The translations under genes and the position numbers were made by a program. From contig NVXV01000004.1 of assembly GCA_002734085.1 (NCBI GenBank), positions 162,997 to 226,996 on the forward strand: a DNA stretch of 64,000 nt, given 5' to 3'. This DNA comes from Fluviicola sp. (GTDB taxonomy: Bacteria > Bacteroidota > Bacteroidia > Flavobacteriales_D > Crocinitomicaceae). Positions 1-9,045 of the stretch are shown here, in pieces (position 1 is the first letter of the stretch; the number at the start of each line of letters is the position of its first letter). Below the pieces are notes generated by a model. It was not told the DNA's origin. It ran no database searches and saw only the letters and a list, made by a program, of their open reading frames with translations.

Positions 1-1
1 T

Positions 2-739
2 GGTGAGCCACTAGCTATTTATTCCAGCGAAAACTTCCCGAATAGTGAATATATATACGATCTAGAATGGTCTATCAATGGAGAAGTTCAACCTGGAAAT
101 GTATTAAAAATATATGAACCTGGAAAATTTGAAGTTTGTGCTTCAATTATTTACACTGACGGTACTGAAGGTGTTGCATGCAATGAAGTTATTGTTGGTT
201 ATCAGAAAAACGTACATAGCGTTCTTCGTCATATAATTACACAAGACTTAAATACTATCGCCTATCTAGATAGTCCTAATGAACCAATAGCATCAATCGA
301 TTGGTTGATTAATGATAGTGTTATTGCTACTTCAAGTTCTGAAAATTACAAAACTGGTTATTTAAATTTAAACGCATACAGGCTCGGAGCAAATATCACT
401 TTTGAAAACGGAGTAAATAGGAAAAAAGAAATTTTTGTAAATACGCTGAGTCCAAATAATTTTGTAGGTGATTTTAGTGTACTAGAAAATCAGTCCACTG
501 AACATTGGGATCATTCAGCGACTGTCATTGTTCGACATAATCAAAGAGAGTACAGAGCAATTCAAAATGGTTCTAATTCTGCTGTTATAACAATAAATGA
601 TGTAGATTCATTTAACAATAACTCATCTGGTGAGCAAGTGTCGATATTCAAAGGGACTTTAAACTGCTCATTTATTGATCTTGAGACACAAGAAATTGTT
701 GATGGTGAATTTGAATTTTCTTTTGGAATAGCGCATTAG
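2..739 (+). CDS. C-terminal part of a large surface/secreted protein, 5' end outside window
   Basis: The ORF track starts at an internal ATG (305), but the same frame is open back to base 2, so this is the 3' end of a longer gene. The visible roughly 245 residues are rich in Asn, Ser and Thr with beta-strand-like alternation. They include a segment like a PKD or Ig-type fold ('LEWSINGEVQPG') and a second similar segment ('IDWLINDSV'). No T9SS C-terminal domain is visible at the end. The architecture suggests an exported beta-sandwich repeat protein. That is an inference; no enzyme motif is visible. Gene 777-1868 follows with its own promoter. Confidence 0.75.
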   Translation, partial: GEPLAIYSSENFPNSEYIYDLEWSINGEVQPGNVLKIYEPGKFEVCASIIYTDGTEGVACNEVIVGYQKNVHSVLRHIITQDLNTIAYLDSPNEPIASIDWLINDSVIATSSSENYKTGYLNLNAYRLGANITFENGVNRKKEIFVNTLSPNNFVGDFSVLENQSTEHWDHSATVIVRHNQREYRAIQNGSNSAVITINDVDSFNNNSSGEQVSIFKGTLNCSFIDLETQEIVDGEFEFSFGIAH

Positions 740-746
740 ATTTTAT

Positions 747-754
747 TATATTTG
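747..754 (+). promoter_or_regulatory. Bacteroidota -7 box TATATTTG
   Basis: TATATTTG matches the Bacteroidota TAnnTTTG -7 consensus. A TTTG lies at 722-725, 21 bases upstream. The ATG at 777 follows about 20 bases after the expected transcription start. Confidence 0.6.
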
Positions 755-776
755 CCTTTAAATTAGAACATTTACT

Positions 777-1868
777 ATGACAAAATTAACTCTACTCTGC
801 ACGTTTTTAATAGTTCAGCTTTTTTCATTTGCCCAACCAATTATTGACTCAGCAGATTTCATGAATACGAATGACACCGCTCGAGTTTCAATTGCAATGG
901 ATCAAAATATCGACTTTACTTCAACTGGACCTAACAGTGTCTGGGATTATTCATATTTAGAAGCAAACAGTCAAAGGCTAGAAAAAGCTTTTGATTTATC
1001 TGGCGCAGGTTTTTTAGTTAATGTTCAATTTGGACCTAATGCTCCTCTTGATTATCAATCTAGTTATTACAGACCATTTGACGGCCTTCCTTTTGATCAG
1101 TTAGGGCAATTCTTGCCAGTCAATATTGAAAATGTCAGTCGTGTCACAAAAATCAATAGCGATTCGCTTACATTAACGGGCTATATCATTACGGTTGATG
1201 GCAATGATGTTGCATTTAGAAGCGATACGATTGAAACTGGTTATAAGTTCCCAATGAACTATCAAGATAGCTGGAGTTCGAGAGGTTACTCTAACATTGA
1301 TTTCAACCCGTTTTTTAATGGTATTTTTATTCAATACAGACAAAGACAGAGTCTTATAGATGGTCATGGCACGTTAGAAACACCTTTTGGATTATTTAAT
1401 ACATTAAGAATTCATCATGAAATTCAAGAACAAGATTCTTTATATGTCGATATTTCAGGTTTCTCACAATGGATCCCTATAAACCGAACAACTCATATTT
1501 ACGAGTGGTGGAGTTCTGATGAACTTAGACCTGTAATGCAAATTCAAACAGAAGAGATTAATGGGAATGAAACAGTTACTGAGATATCGTACAGAGATGA
1601 ATACTTAGGACTTGATGCTGGGATCACAAATGAAAGTATCGAACTTTCTATGTATCCAAATCCTGCTAAAACTGAACTCACTATCGAAACTGAAAGTAAC
1701 ATTCAAGGTATAAAAATTTACAACACAAGCGGTGAAGTTGTATCTTCTACAAAAGACGTAAATAGTACTTCTGCTACAATATCAGTCAACGATTTGACTT
1801 CAGGAGTATATTTAGTATACACTTCGACGACCCAAGGGTTAAACATTTCTAAACTTGTTGTAGAATAA
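777..1868 (+). CDS. T9SS type A sorting domain-containing secreted protein
   Basis: 363 residues. The N-terminus is a classical signal peptide ('LLCTFLIVQLFSFAQP'). The last about 75 residues form a type IX secretion C-terminal domain, recognisable by 'LSMYPNPAKTELTI', 'IKIYNTSGEVV' and the terminal 'LTSGVYLV...KLVVE'. Cargo with this domain crosses the outer membrane through the T9SS and is then released or anchored. The central region has no recognised catalytic motif, so the function is unknown. It has its own promoter box at 747-754. The rnpB promoter overlaps just past its stop codon. Confidence 0.85.
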   Translation: MTKLTLLCTFLIVQLFSFAQPIIDSADFMNTNDTARVSIAMDQNIDFTSTGPNSVWDYSYLEANSQRLEKAFDLSGAGFLVNVQFGPNAPLDYQSSYYRPFDGLPFDQLGQFLPVNIENVSRVTKINSDSLTLTGYIITVDGNDVAFRSDTIETGYKFPMNYQDSWSSRGYSNIDFNPFFNGIFIQYRQRQSLIDGHGTLETPFGLFNTLRIHHEIQEQDSLYVDISGFSQWIPINRTTHIYEWWSSDELRPVMQIQTEEINGNETVTEISYRDEYLGLDAGITNESIELSMYPNPAKTELTIETESNIQGIKIYNTSGEVVSSTKDVNSTSATISVNDLTSGVYLVYTSTTQGLNISKLVVE

Positions 1869-1873
1869 ATCAG

Positions 1874-1881
1874 TATCTTTG
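1874..1881 (+). promoter_or_regulatory. rnpB promoter, -7 box TATCTTTG
   Basis: TATCTTTG lies just upstream of the 5' strand of the RNase P RNA P1 helix, with TTG at 1855-1857. It begins within 10 bases of the preceding stop codon. Confidence 0.65.
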
Positions 1882-1882
1882 C

Positions 1883-2256
1883 AAAAAGGCAAATCAGTTT
1901 GTCGCTGTTCATCTTTTGATGAAGAGAGGAAAGTCTGGGCAGTATAGAGCGCCGTACTTCCTAACGGGAAGGGCCTGAATTATCAGGAACAGCTAGTGCA
2001 ACAGAAAATAGGTAGCCCTGATTGTAACATCAGGGTCATAGTGAAAAGGTGAGGTAAGAGCTCACCGTCCCGCGTCGTGAGGCAGGGAGCTAGGTAAACC
2101 TTACGGACTGAAAGACCATGTAAACCGGGGTTAAAGGGCTGCTCGCTCAACTCGGAGGGTAGGTCGATTGATTCCGATTGTGAAGTCGGAACTAGATAAA
2201 TGACAGACGTCCCAATTAATTTGGGAAACAGGACCCGGCTTATGATTTGCCTTTTT
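1883..2256 (+). ncRNA. rnpB: RNase P RNA (class A)
   Basis: The catalytic RNA of RNase P removes 5' leaders from pre-tRNAs. Conserved blocks are present in order: 'gaggaaagtctgggc' near 1924, 'gtgaaaaggtgaggtaagag' near 2041, 'ggtaaacc' near 2093, 'agataaatgac' near 2193 and 'acaggacccggcttat' near 2228. The ends pair as the P1 helix: 'aaaaaggcaaatca' at 1883-1896 with 'tgatttgccttttt' at 2243-2256. The terminal T-run probably also serves as terminator. The exact 5' end is probably a few bases inside the stated start, given the promoter position. ORFs called across this region are shadows. Confidence 0.95.
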
Positions 2257-2301
2257 TTCTATTTTAGAACTCTTAAAAGATAAAAAATTAAGGCATTTTA
2301 G

Positions 2302-2309
2302 TAACTTTG
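2302..2309 (+). promoter_or_regulatory. -7 box TAACTTTG, 5 bases before a start codon
   Basis: A perfect TAnnTTTG lies only five bases upstream of the ATG at 2315, so the transcript would begin at or within a few bases of the start codon (leaderless or nearly so). No clear TTG lies 19 bases upstream. Confidence 0.5.
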
Positions 2310-2314
2310 AAAGC

Positions 2315-2956
2315 ATGAATTTTATTGATGAAAAACTTGAGGAATACGTTGTAAAACATACCTCTAAAGAATCTGATGTTTTGTACGACTTGAATCGTCA
2401 AACGCATATTAACGTGCTCCAACCAAGAATGCTTTCCGGACATCTTCAAGGCAGAGTATTAAGTATGCTCAGTCATATGATTAAGCCAAACCGAATTTTA
2501 GAAATAGGAACATATACTGGCTATGCAGCTATTTGCTTAGCAGAAGGACTTACAGAAAAAGGTGAACTATTTACAATTGATGTGAACTATGAGTTGGAAG
2601 ATATGGCGAAAAACTACTTTAAAAAAGCAGGATTTCAAGACCAAATAAAAATGATTATTGGAGATGCGTTAGAAGAGATTCCAAAATTAGATAAGAACTT
2701 TGATATGGTTTTTATCGATGCAGACAAAACTAATTATCTTAATTACTACAATCTCCTTATAGATGAACTACCTCAGAATAGCTATATAATAGCTGATAAT
2801 GTACTATGGTCTGGAAAAGTTTTAAATGAAAAAGAAATGAATGACCCCGATACAAAAGCGTTAAGCATTTTCAACAAAACGATTCAAGATGACACTAGAG
2901 TGGAGAATGTTTTATTTCCAATACGAGATGGTTTGATGGTGATTCGAAAAAAATAG
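2315..2956 (+). CDS. SAM-dependent O-methyltransferase (Methyltransf_3 family)
   Basis: 213 residues, the normal length for the caffeoyl-CoA O-methyltransferase-like/YrrM family. The SAM-binding motif I is 'ILEIGTYTGYAAICLAEGL' near residues 66-84. The acidic residue after strand 2 is in 'GELFTIDVN'. The metal-binding and catalytic region is 'DMVFIDADKTNYLNYY' near residue 130, followed by 'IIADNVLWSGKV'. Members methylate catechol-type hydroxyls or related small molecules; the substrate here cannot be told. It is the first gene of a tight operon, with threonine aldolase 4 bases downstream. Confidence 0.9.
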   Translation: MNFIDEKLEEYVVKHTSKESDVLYDLNRQTHINVLQPRMLSGHLQGRVLSMLSHMIKPNRILEIGTYTGYAAICLAEGLTEKGELFTIDVNYELEDMAKNYFKKAGFQDQIKMIIGDALEEIPKLDKNFDMVFIDADKTNYLNYYNLLIDELPQNSYIIADNVLWSGKVLNEKEMNDPDTKALSIFNKTIQDDTRVENVLFPIRDGLMVIRKK

Positions 2957-2960
2957 TAAT

Positions 2961-3983
2961 ATGGAGATAGTTGATTTACGTTCAGACACAGTGACTAAAC
3001 CTTCAAAAGAAATGAAGGAGTTTATGATAAATGCGCCAGTTGGCGACGATGTTTTTGAAGAAGATCCAACAATCAATGAATTAGAAGCCTACGCTGCAAA
3101 GATTTTTGGTAAAGAAGCTGGACTTTATTGCTCATCGGGAACACAAACCAATCAAATTGCTATAAATGTTTATTGCAGACCAGGAGATGAGGTTATTTGT
3201 GATAAAGATGCACACATTTATATGTATGAAGGTGGAGGAATCGCAAAAAACAGTGGTGCATCTGTTCGATTACTTGAGGGAGACAGAGGACGAATTACTG
3301 CTCAGCAAGTTAAAAGTGCCATAATGGATCCCTCAAATGTTCATTATCCTCTAACTTCTTTAGTCGCTCTTGAAGATACTATGAATAGAGGTGGTGGCGC
3401 TATTTACTCAATTGATGAAATCAAACGTATTCAAACACTTTGTAAAAATGAACGACTTCCACTCCACCTAGATGGAGCGAGAGTATTTAATTCCTTAGTA
3501 GAAACCAAGGTTGACTATGTTGAGTACGGAAACCTATTTAACTCCATCTCTATTTGTCTTTCAAAAGGTCTTGGAGCTCCCGTAGGATCTGTTTTGATTG
3601 GTAGTAAAGAATTTATCAAAAAAGCTAGAAGAGTACGTAAAGTTTTTGGTGGAGGTATGAGACAGGCTGGAATTATTGCGGCTGGTGGACTTTTCGCGTT
3701 AAAAAACAACATTGACCGATTAAAGATAGATCATGAAAGAGCAATTGCAATTGAATCAGCTTTCAAAAACTGTTCTTGGGTAGAAAATGTCCTAGAAACA
3801 CAAACAAACATTATAGTTGCAAATTTGAATAATGGTAAATCTGTTGAAGAAGTACTTAGTCAACTTGAGAAAAATCAAATCCTCGCGATGCCATTTGGCG
3901 GTAATATGATTCGAATGGTGACGCATTTAGATAATACTCCCGAACAAATTCAGCATGTAATTAACACGATTCAATCTATCTAA
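2961..3983 (+). CDS. ltaE: Low-specificity L-threonine aldolase
   Basis: 340 residues. This PLP-dependent enzyme cleaves L-threonine and allo-threonine to glycine and acetaldehyde. The N-terminus 'DLRSDTVTKPSKEM' is the family signature, followed by 'CSSGTQTNQIA'. The PLP lysine lies in 'SICLSKGLGAPVGSVL' and the preceding 'LHLDGARVFNS' supplies the PLP-contacting Asp. Fold-type I aminotransferase family of normal length. It is translationally coupled to the next gene: its TAA overlaps that gene's ATG by one base. Confidence 0.93.
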   Translation: MEIVDLRSDTVTKPSKEMKEFMINAPVGDDVFEEDPTINELEAYAAKIFGKEAGLYCSSGTQTNQIAINVYCRPGDEVICDKDAHIYMYEGGGIAKNSGASVRLLEGDRGRITAQQVKSAIMDPSNVHYPLTSLVALEDTMNRGGGAIYSIDEIKRIQTLCKNERLPLHLDGARVFNSLVETKVDYVEYGNLFNSISICLSKGLGAPVGSVLIGSKEFIKKARRVRKVFGGGMRQAGIIAAGGLFALKNNIDRLKIDHERAIAIESAFKNCSWVENVLETQTNIIVANLNNGKSVEEVLSQLEKNQILAMPFGGNMIRMVTHLDNTPEQIQHVINTIQSI

Positions 3984-4624
3984 TGAAAGAACTCTATTCA
4001 AAAATAATATTATTCATTAGTATATTATCATTTGTTTTCTCGTGTACAAACGATTCCAACAAAAGTGAAACTGTTGATCTTGAAGAGTTTTTGCCACAGG
4101 CGAAGAAAGAATATAATTATAAAGAAGACACTGTAGTGCAAACCGAAGAACATATTCCCGATTCGATAGAACTTTTTATACAGTCAAGAATAAGTAATTC
4201 CGTTTTTGTTCAAAAAGAACAGTTAAGCAACAATAAGCATTTTCCAGATCGCTTAGATTTTCAGCAAAAATACTATCACGAGCTTACCGTAGATAGTGTT
4301 CTTTATGAATTAGCAATTTGGGAATTTGAAGATAGTCTTCACACCGTAAATGCATTTTATAACTGGATGGATTGTTTTGGAGAAAAATGTAAATCTCTCC
4401 GGATTGGAGAGTCAAAATGGATGTATAAAGGTGCATTCCAACTATTTGTAGGTGATACAAAACTCATTTACATTGCCACAAAGAACAACCTGAATCAATT
4501 ATTGTGGAGTGATTTATTTGAGCCTGAAATAAAGCAAAAATGGAATTATTCTCTTTACCAACCTTTGAATCGTAAAGTAAAATGGCTTGAACTAAAAGAA
4601 AAAGATTTAGTTACTGCTCAGTAA
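3983..4624 (+). CDS. Predicted lipoprotein of unknown function
   Basis: 213 residues. The N-terminus 'IILFISILSFVFSC' has a hydrophobic core and a lipobox with the lipidated Cys at about residue 21. The mature part is acidic and then mixed alpha/beta, with no motif I recognise. Its start overlaps the threonine aldolase stop (TAATG), so it is the third gene of the operon. Its 3' end overlaps the convergent feoA gene by 14 bases. Confidence 0.75.
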   Translation: MKELYSKIILFISILSFVFSCTNDSNKSETVDLEEFLPQAKKEYNYKEDTVVQTEEHIPDSIELFIQSRISNSVFVQKEQLSNNKHFPDRLDFQQKYYHELTVDSVLYELAIWEFEDSLHTVNAFYNWMDCFGEKCKSLRIGESKWMYKGAFQLFVGDTKLIYIATKNNLNQLLWSDLFEPEIKQKWNYSLYQPLNRKVKWLELKEKDLVTAQ

Positions 4625-4847
4625 CAAAAATATTCTTAGCATCTGTTAATCGTAAACTAATAGCGAAATCGTTCAATCGGATGGCAATTGGATCACCAAA
4701 TGGTGAAATTGAGCGAATTTCAAAATGAGTCCCTGGAACTAGACCCATTTCTATTAATCTTTGGGAAATAGCGCTCTGCTCTACTCTAGCGACAATTCCT
4801 TTATCCCCTTTTTTAAGATTAACCAGATTTTTTTCAATCAATTTCAT
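4611..4847 (-). CDS. feoA: FeoA-domain protein (orphan)
   Basis: 78 residues, a single FeoA SH3-like domain. The family pattern is clear: 'LKKGDKGIVARV', 'RLIEMGLVPGTHFEIRSISPFGDPIAIRL', then 'LRLTDAKNIFV'. FeoA normally supports the FeoB ferrous iron permease at the inner membrane. No feoB is adjacent: downstream is a convergent lipoprotein gene, and the gene overlaps that gene's 3' end by 14 bases. A perfect -7 box (4852-4859) sits four bases upstream of the ATG, so it is probably a monocistronic leaderless transcript. Confidence 0.88.
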   Translation of the reverse strand: MKLIEKNLVNLKKGDKGIVARVEQSAISQRLIEMGLVPGTHFEIRSISPFGDPIAIRLNDFAISLRLTDAKNIFVTEQ

Positions 4848-4851
4848 AATA

Positions 4852-4859
4852 CAAAATTA
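4852..4859 (-). promoter_or_regulatory. feoA promoter, -7 box TAATTTTG
   Basis: Reading the minus strand, TAATTTTG ends four bases before the feoA ATG. A TTG lies 20 bases further upstream (4880-4882). Confidence 0.55.
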
Positions 4860-4974
4860 ACTCTAAAGCAACTTAAGTACAATACCATAAATGTGGTATT
4901 TATAGCATATATCAAAGTCTAAAACCAACCATTTACCATTTAAAAACGTTTTAATAATAGAAAAGTGAAAAGCT

Positions 4975-5331
4975 ATGAAGTCAAAAAACATAAAATCATT
5001 AAACTCTGCAGTATATGTGATGCGTCACTTTGTTGAGTTAAGTGCAGAATTGTTACCGCACTACGAGCGCATCACAAGAAACGAACCACACAGTATTGAA
5101 AAAATCGAAGAAAAAGAAAAAATAGATGCTGTTTATGAAGCGTATAGTGTCAATCCAAAAACAAGTGAATTTTTGTTAGGTTCAAACATTATTGCCTTAA
5201 TTTCAAAAGTGTATGATACACTTAAAAATCGATCATCAGAAAATGAATTGAAGGCACGTCGATACCTCAATGAATTTCAAATTGAGTATAAGCGCTTACA
5301 ACAAAATTGGTATACAACGCTGATGAATTAA
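4975..5331 (+). CDS. Hypothetical protein, predicted helical
   Basis: 118 residues, charged and mostly predicted alpha-helical ('LNEFQIEYKRLQQNWYTTLMN' at the end), with no signal peptide or membrane segment. I do not recognise the family. The codon use and ORF length support it being real, and no larger ORF overlaps. It stands alone between feoA and the queE operon with about 100 bases on each side, and no clear -7 box was found upstream. Confidence 0.6.
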   Translation: MKSKNIKSLNSAVYVMRHFVELSAELLPHYERITRNEPHSIEKIEEKEKIDAVYEAYSVNPKTSEFLLGSNIIALISKVYDTLKNRSSENELKARRYLNEFQIEYKRLQQNWYTTLMN

Positions 5332-5418
5332 TCACTCTGTTAGTTCAAACCCTACCATAACACAAATCATTTCAATTGAATTCTTTATTTTAGATGAAGG
5401 TTCTTAAAAGGTTTTCAC

Positions 5419-5426
5419 TACTTTTG
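5419..5426 (+). promoter_or_regulatory. queE operon -7 box TACTTTTG
   Basis: A perfect TAnnTTTG ends five bases before the queE ATG at 5432, another near-leaderless arrangement. Confidence 0.5.
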
Positions 5427-5431
5427 AGCTA

Positions 5432-6055
5432 ATGGAAAAAGCGAAAAAAGAAAAACCCAAAAGTTGGCCAGTGATGGAATCCTTTTACACGATTCAAGGT
5501 GAAGGGTATTATTCTGGTCGTGCAGCTTATTTCATACGTTTTGGTGGTTGTGATGTTGGCTGTGTCTGGTGCGATGTCAAAGATAGTTGGGATAAAGAAA
5601 AACATCCTGAAGTTCATTTAGACACGTTGATTTCAGCTGTTGAAGCTACCCCAACGAATTTCGTTGTCCTTACAGGTGGTGAACCCGCAATGTATGACTT
5701 GACAACGTTAGTAGACGAATTAAAGAAACAAGGTAAGGAAATAGCAATTGAAACTTCTGGATGTTATCCGTTGATAGGAAATGTGGATTGGTACTGCTTT
5801 TCACCAAAAAAATTTAAAGCTCCTGATGAGGAGGCTTACGACCTAGCCGATGAACTCAAAGTTGTCATCTTCAATAAAAGTGACTTTGAGTGGGCTGAGA
5901 CGCATGCCGAACGTGTGAATCAGGGATGTGAATTGTTTCTTCAACCAGAATGGTCAAAACAGGAACAGTTTTTGCCAGAAATAATTGAATACGTCAAGAA
6001 AAATCCAAAGTGGAGAATTTCTCAACAGACTCATAAATTCATGAATATCCCATAA
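5432..6055 (+). CDS. queE: 7-carboxy-7-deazaguanine synthase
   Basis: 207 residues. This radical SAM enzyme contracts 6-carboxytetrahydropterin to 7-carboxy-7-deazaguanine in queuosine/preQ0 synthesis. The N-terminus 'ESFYTIQGEGYYSGRAAYFIRFGGC' is diagnostic. The [4Fe-4S] cluster motif is 'CDVGCVWC' (CX3CX2C), the standard radical SAM spacing. 'VVLTGGEPAMYD' is the SAM-binding GGE motif. It heads a four-gene run (queE, OmpA-family lipoprotein, ubiA-like, maf) with spacings of 11, -4 and 7 bases. Confidence 0.95.
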   Translation: MEKAKKEKPKSWPVMESFYTIQGEGYYSGRAAYFIRFGGCDVGCVWCDVKDSWDKEKHPEVHLDTLISAVEATPTNFVVLTGGEPAMYDLTTLVDELKKQGKEIAIETSGCYPLIGNVDWYCFSPKKFKAPDEEAYDLADELKVVIFNKSDFEWAETHAERVNQGCELFLQPEWSKQEQFLPEIIEYVKKNPKWRISQQTHKFMNIP

Positions 6056-6066
6056 AAACATACAAA

Positions 6067-8088
6067 ATGTTGAAATTATTTTCAGTTTCTATACTCTTAT
6101 TCTCATTTTTTCTTTCAGGTTGTGCAACAGCCCAAAGTGGTTATGGCACAAAGAACAAAAAAGCCATAAAGCTTTTTAACGAAGCTCGAAATGCTCCTCA
6201 GGAAAACATAGACTTAGATACAGGGCGACCTGACTTTCAAGCTGGAATAGACTTACTACAAAAAGCCCTCGATAAAGATGAGAATTTCCTAGAGGCACAT
6301 CAATTGATAGGTGAGTTTTATCGTTTAAATGGGGATTACGAAGAAGCGGTTGAACATTATAAAAAATCACTTAGGATTAATCCCAATGCTAACCTCAACG
6401 GTCTGTTATATCTAGACATTGGTGAGTTACAAATGCGTAACGGAGATTATGAAGATGCTACGAAGTATTTTGATATGGTGCTCAATAGTAATAGCCGTTC
6501 AATTTCACCTGAACTCATGCGCGCTTCTCAAAGATTGAGAGATAATGCTCAGTTTGCAATTGAAGCGATGAAAAACCCTTTAGATATTAAACCAATTAAT
6601 ATAGGTCCTGGTATCAATACGGAACATCCAGAATATTTTCCAACAATTACTGTTGACGGTCGAACTTTACTTTTCACAAGAGAGATTCCTAATAGCGACA
6701 ATACACCAAGAGGACAAGAAGATTTTTTCGTTTCTCAACTGAGTGAAAAGAATATCTGGATGGAAGCTATACCAATGCCAAATAACATTAACACATCCAA
6801 CAATGAAGGGGCTCCAACACTTTCAGCTGATGGACGCGAATTGATTTTTGTTGCTTGTGCCGATAGAACAGGATATAATTATGGTGAAAATAGAGAAGGA
6901 AATGGGTCTTGTGACTTATTTATCACTAAAAAGTTAGGAAGTAGATGGACAAATCCAAAAAACTTACCCGGAGGCGTAAACTCTGCTCGATGGGAGTCAC
7001 AGCCTTCATTATCAGCTGATGGTAAAACACTTTATTTTATCCGACGAGTTGGAGGAAGAGGAACGCTTAGAAGTGATATCTATATGAGTATTAAAAACGA
7101 TGATGGATCGTGGAGGAAACCGACTCCTCTTCCACAAAATATCAATACAGAATCAATGGAGTCCTCTGTTTTGATTCACCCTGATGGTCAAACGCTTTAT
7201 TTTTCTTCTAATGGACATATAGGAATGGGAGGTTATGACATATACATGTCGAGAAAAGATCCACTTGGAAATTGGGGAGATCCTGTAAACTTAGGATACC
7301 CAATAAATACAGAAAATGATGAAAACTCTTTACTCGTTGGTCCTGATGGAGAAATAGCACTTTTTGCTTCTGATCGTCCTGGAGGTTATGGAAAGTTGGA
7401 TATTTACTACTTCGAAATGCCAGAAGAATTACGTCCTGTCAAAACAACCTACTTTGAAGGTTTAGTTTATGATGCGACAGATAAAAAACCTTTAGGAGGT
7501 AAATTTGAATTAGTCGATCTTTCAACAGGGAAACAAGTTATTGAAGCTGAAGCTGATAATATTTCTGGTGAATTTTTAGTGGCTTTACCTACAGGAAGAA
7601 AATATGCTTTGAATGTATCCTATCCAGGTTATGCATTTTTTAGTAAGAATTTTGATATGATAGAGCAACCTGAAGAAGCTATCCATATGGACGTTCCTTT
7701 AATTCCTACAGGAAAGGAAGGGTCAATTACTTTAGCGAATGTCTTCTTTGATTTAGACAAAGCAATCATTCGAAAGGAGTCTTTTAACGAGCTAAACAGG
7801 TTAGTAAGTTTTTTAAAAGAAAACGAATCTGTAAAAGTTGAAATTGGAGGGCACACAGATACCCGAGGAGACGACCAAAGGAATCAAGAGTTATCAGAGA
7901 ATAGAGCAAAAGCTGTTTATGAATACCTCATTGAGAAAGGCGTAGATAAAAGTCGTCTTTCGTACAAAGGATATGGTGAATCTCAACCCATCTATACTGA
8001 CGAAGAAATTGAAATGCTTGAATCTGAAGAAGCCAAAGAAAAAGCACATCAAGAAAACAGACGTACAGAATATCGAATTGTAAAATGA
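6067..8088 (+). CDS. PorE-like outer-membrane lipoprotein (TPR, PD40 propeller, CRD, OmpA)
   Basis: 673 residues. Lipobox 'LFSFFLSGC' places the lipidated Cys near residue 19. Domains in order: TPR repeats (about 45-165), PD40/WD40-like beta-propeller blades with repeated 'PTLSADGRELIF'-type motifs (about 185-460), a carboxypeptidase-regulatory-like domain (about 465-545), and an OmpA C-terminal domain (about 555-673). The OmpA domain keeps the peptidoglycan-binding Asp and Arg in 'GGHTDTRGDD' and 'SENRAKAVYEYL'. This is the architecture of PorE, a T9SS component that ties the outer membrane to peptidoglycan; assignment as PorE rather than a paralogue is an inference. Confidence 0.85.
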   Translation: MLKLFSVSILLFSFFLSGCATAQSGYGTKNKKAIKLFNEARNAPQENIDLDTGRPDFQAGIDLLQKALDKDENFLEAHQLIGEFYRLNGDYEEAVEHYKKSLRINPNANLNGLLYLDIGELQMRNGDYEDATKYFDMVLNSNSRSISPELMRASQRLRDNAQFAIEAMKNPLDIKPINIGPGINTEHPEYFPTITVDGRTLLFTREIPNSDNTPRGQEDFFVSQLSEKNIWMEAIPMPNNINTSNNEGAPTLSADGRELIFVACADRTGYNYGENREGNGSCDLFITKKLGSRWTNPKNLPGGVNSARWESQPSLSADGKTLYFIRRVGGRGTLRSDIYMSIKNDDGSWRKPTPLPQNINTESMESSVLIHPDGQTLYFSSNGHIGMGGYDIYMSRKDPLGNWGDPVNLGYPINTENDENSLLVGPDGEIALFASDRPGGYGKLDIYYFEMPEELRPVKTTYFEGLVYDATDKKPLGGKFELVDLSTGKQVIEAEADNISGEFLVALPTGRKYALNVSYPGYAFFSKNFDMIEQPEEAIHMDVPLIPTGKEGSITLANVFFDLDKAIIRKESFNELNRLVSFLKENESVKVEIGGHTDTRGDDQRNQELSENRAKAVYEYLIEKGVDKSRLSYKGYGESQPIYTDEEIEMLESEEAKEKAHQENRRTEYRIVK

Positions 8089-9038
8089 AATATTTCATTC
8101 GATTAATACGTCCAGCAAACTTGCTGATTATTGCTGCTACGATGTACAGCTTAGCCTGGTACTTCGATAGTATTTTTCTTTCATCTGGTAAACAATCCTA
8201 TTTAGGAACATTTGATTTCTTTTTACTTGTTTTCTCCACTGTACTAATCGCTGCTGCTGGAAATATCATTAACGATTATTTTGACATTAAAGCCGACCGA
8301 GTAAATCGACCTAATAGAATCATTATCTCTAAACACATAAAGAGAAGATGGGCGATACTCTTACATTGGGTAATTAACTTTGTTGCTTTTGCTCTCGCTA
8401 TCTACCTTAGCTATAGAAATAGTACTTTTTGGTATGTTTTTATTCATTTACTGTCTATTAATTTACTTTGGTATTATTCGATGCAATTGAAGAGAACTTT
8501 AGTCGTAGGTAATATAATAATTGCAGTACTCACTGCATTAGTTCCAATTTTAGTAGGTATATTTTACAATCAACAGGTAGATGGGAATGAATTAACTTAT
8601 ACATTCCCTTTTACACTTAATAGCGCTTATCAATATCCTATATACCTTGGTTTTAGTTTAGGGATTTTTGCCTTCATACTCAATTGGACACGTGAAATTA
8701 TCAAAGACATTGAAGACATCAAAGGTGACAAAATGATTAAGGCTAGAACAATTCCAATTATTTGGGGAGTGAGAAAAACGAAAGGAATGTCAATGACACT
8801 AATGCTTATAACTATTGGTCTGTCATTTTTTCTCTTTGCTGGAAGAAACTATATTATTGATTATATAGCCTTTTCACCATTAATTCTCAGTGCAGTATCG
8901 ATAATAATTACTTTTATCCTTCTTTTCAAAGCTAAAACTAAATCACAATTCAAAAGAAGTCATGGATGGGTCAAAATAACAATGATATTTGGACTTTTAC
9001 TTCCACTCTATTGGGCCATCATGATTCATTATTTTTAA
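8085..9038 (+). CDS. UbiA-family prenyltransferase
   Basis: 317 residues with about nine hydrophobic segments. The first Asp-rich motif is 'NIINDYFDIKADRVNRPNR' near residue 63 and the second is 'IIKDIEDIKGDK' near residue 205. Both are needed for Mg-bound prenyl diphosphate binding. The family transfers prenyl chains to aromatic or glycerol acceptors in the inner membrane; the acceptor here is unknown. Bacteroidota homologues are often labelled geranylgeranylglycerol-phosphate geranylgeranyltransferase. The ATG overlaps the upstream stop by four bases (ATGA), so it is translationally coupled. Confidence 0.88.
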   Translation: MKYFIRLIRPANLLIIAATMYSLAWYFDSIFLSSGKQSYLGTFDFFLLVFSTVLIAAAGNIINDYFDIKADRVNRPNRIIISKHIKRRWAILLHWVINFVAFALAIYLSYRNSTFWYVFIHLLSINLLWYYSMQLKRTLVVGNIIIAVLTALVPILVGIFYNQQVDGNELTYTFPFTLNSAYQYPIYLGFSLGIFAFILNWTREIIKDIEDIKGDKMIKARTIPIIWGVRKTKGMSMTLMLITIGLSFFLFAGRNYIIDYIAFSPLILSAVSIIITFILLFKAKTKSQFKRSHGWVKITMIFGLLLPLYWAIMIHYF

Positions 9039-9045
9039 CTTATAT

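Noticed and set aside
2131-2316. Minus-strand ORF inside RNase P RNA
   Set aside because: It lies in the structured RNA gene and is explained by it.
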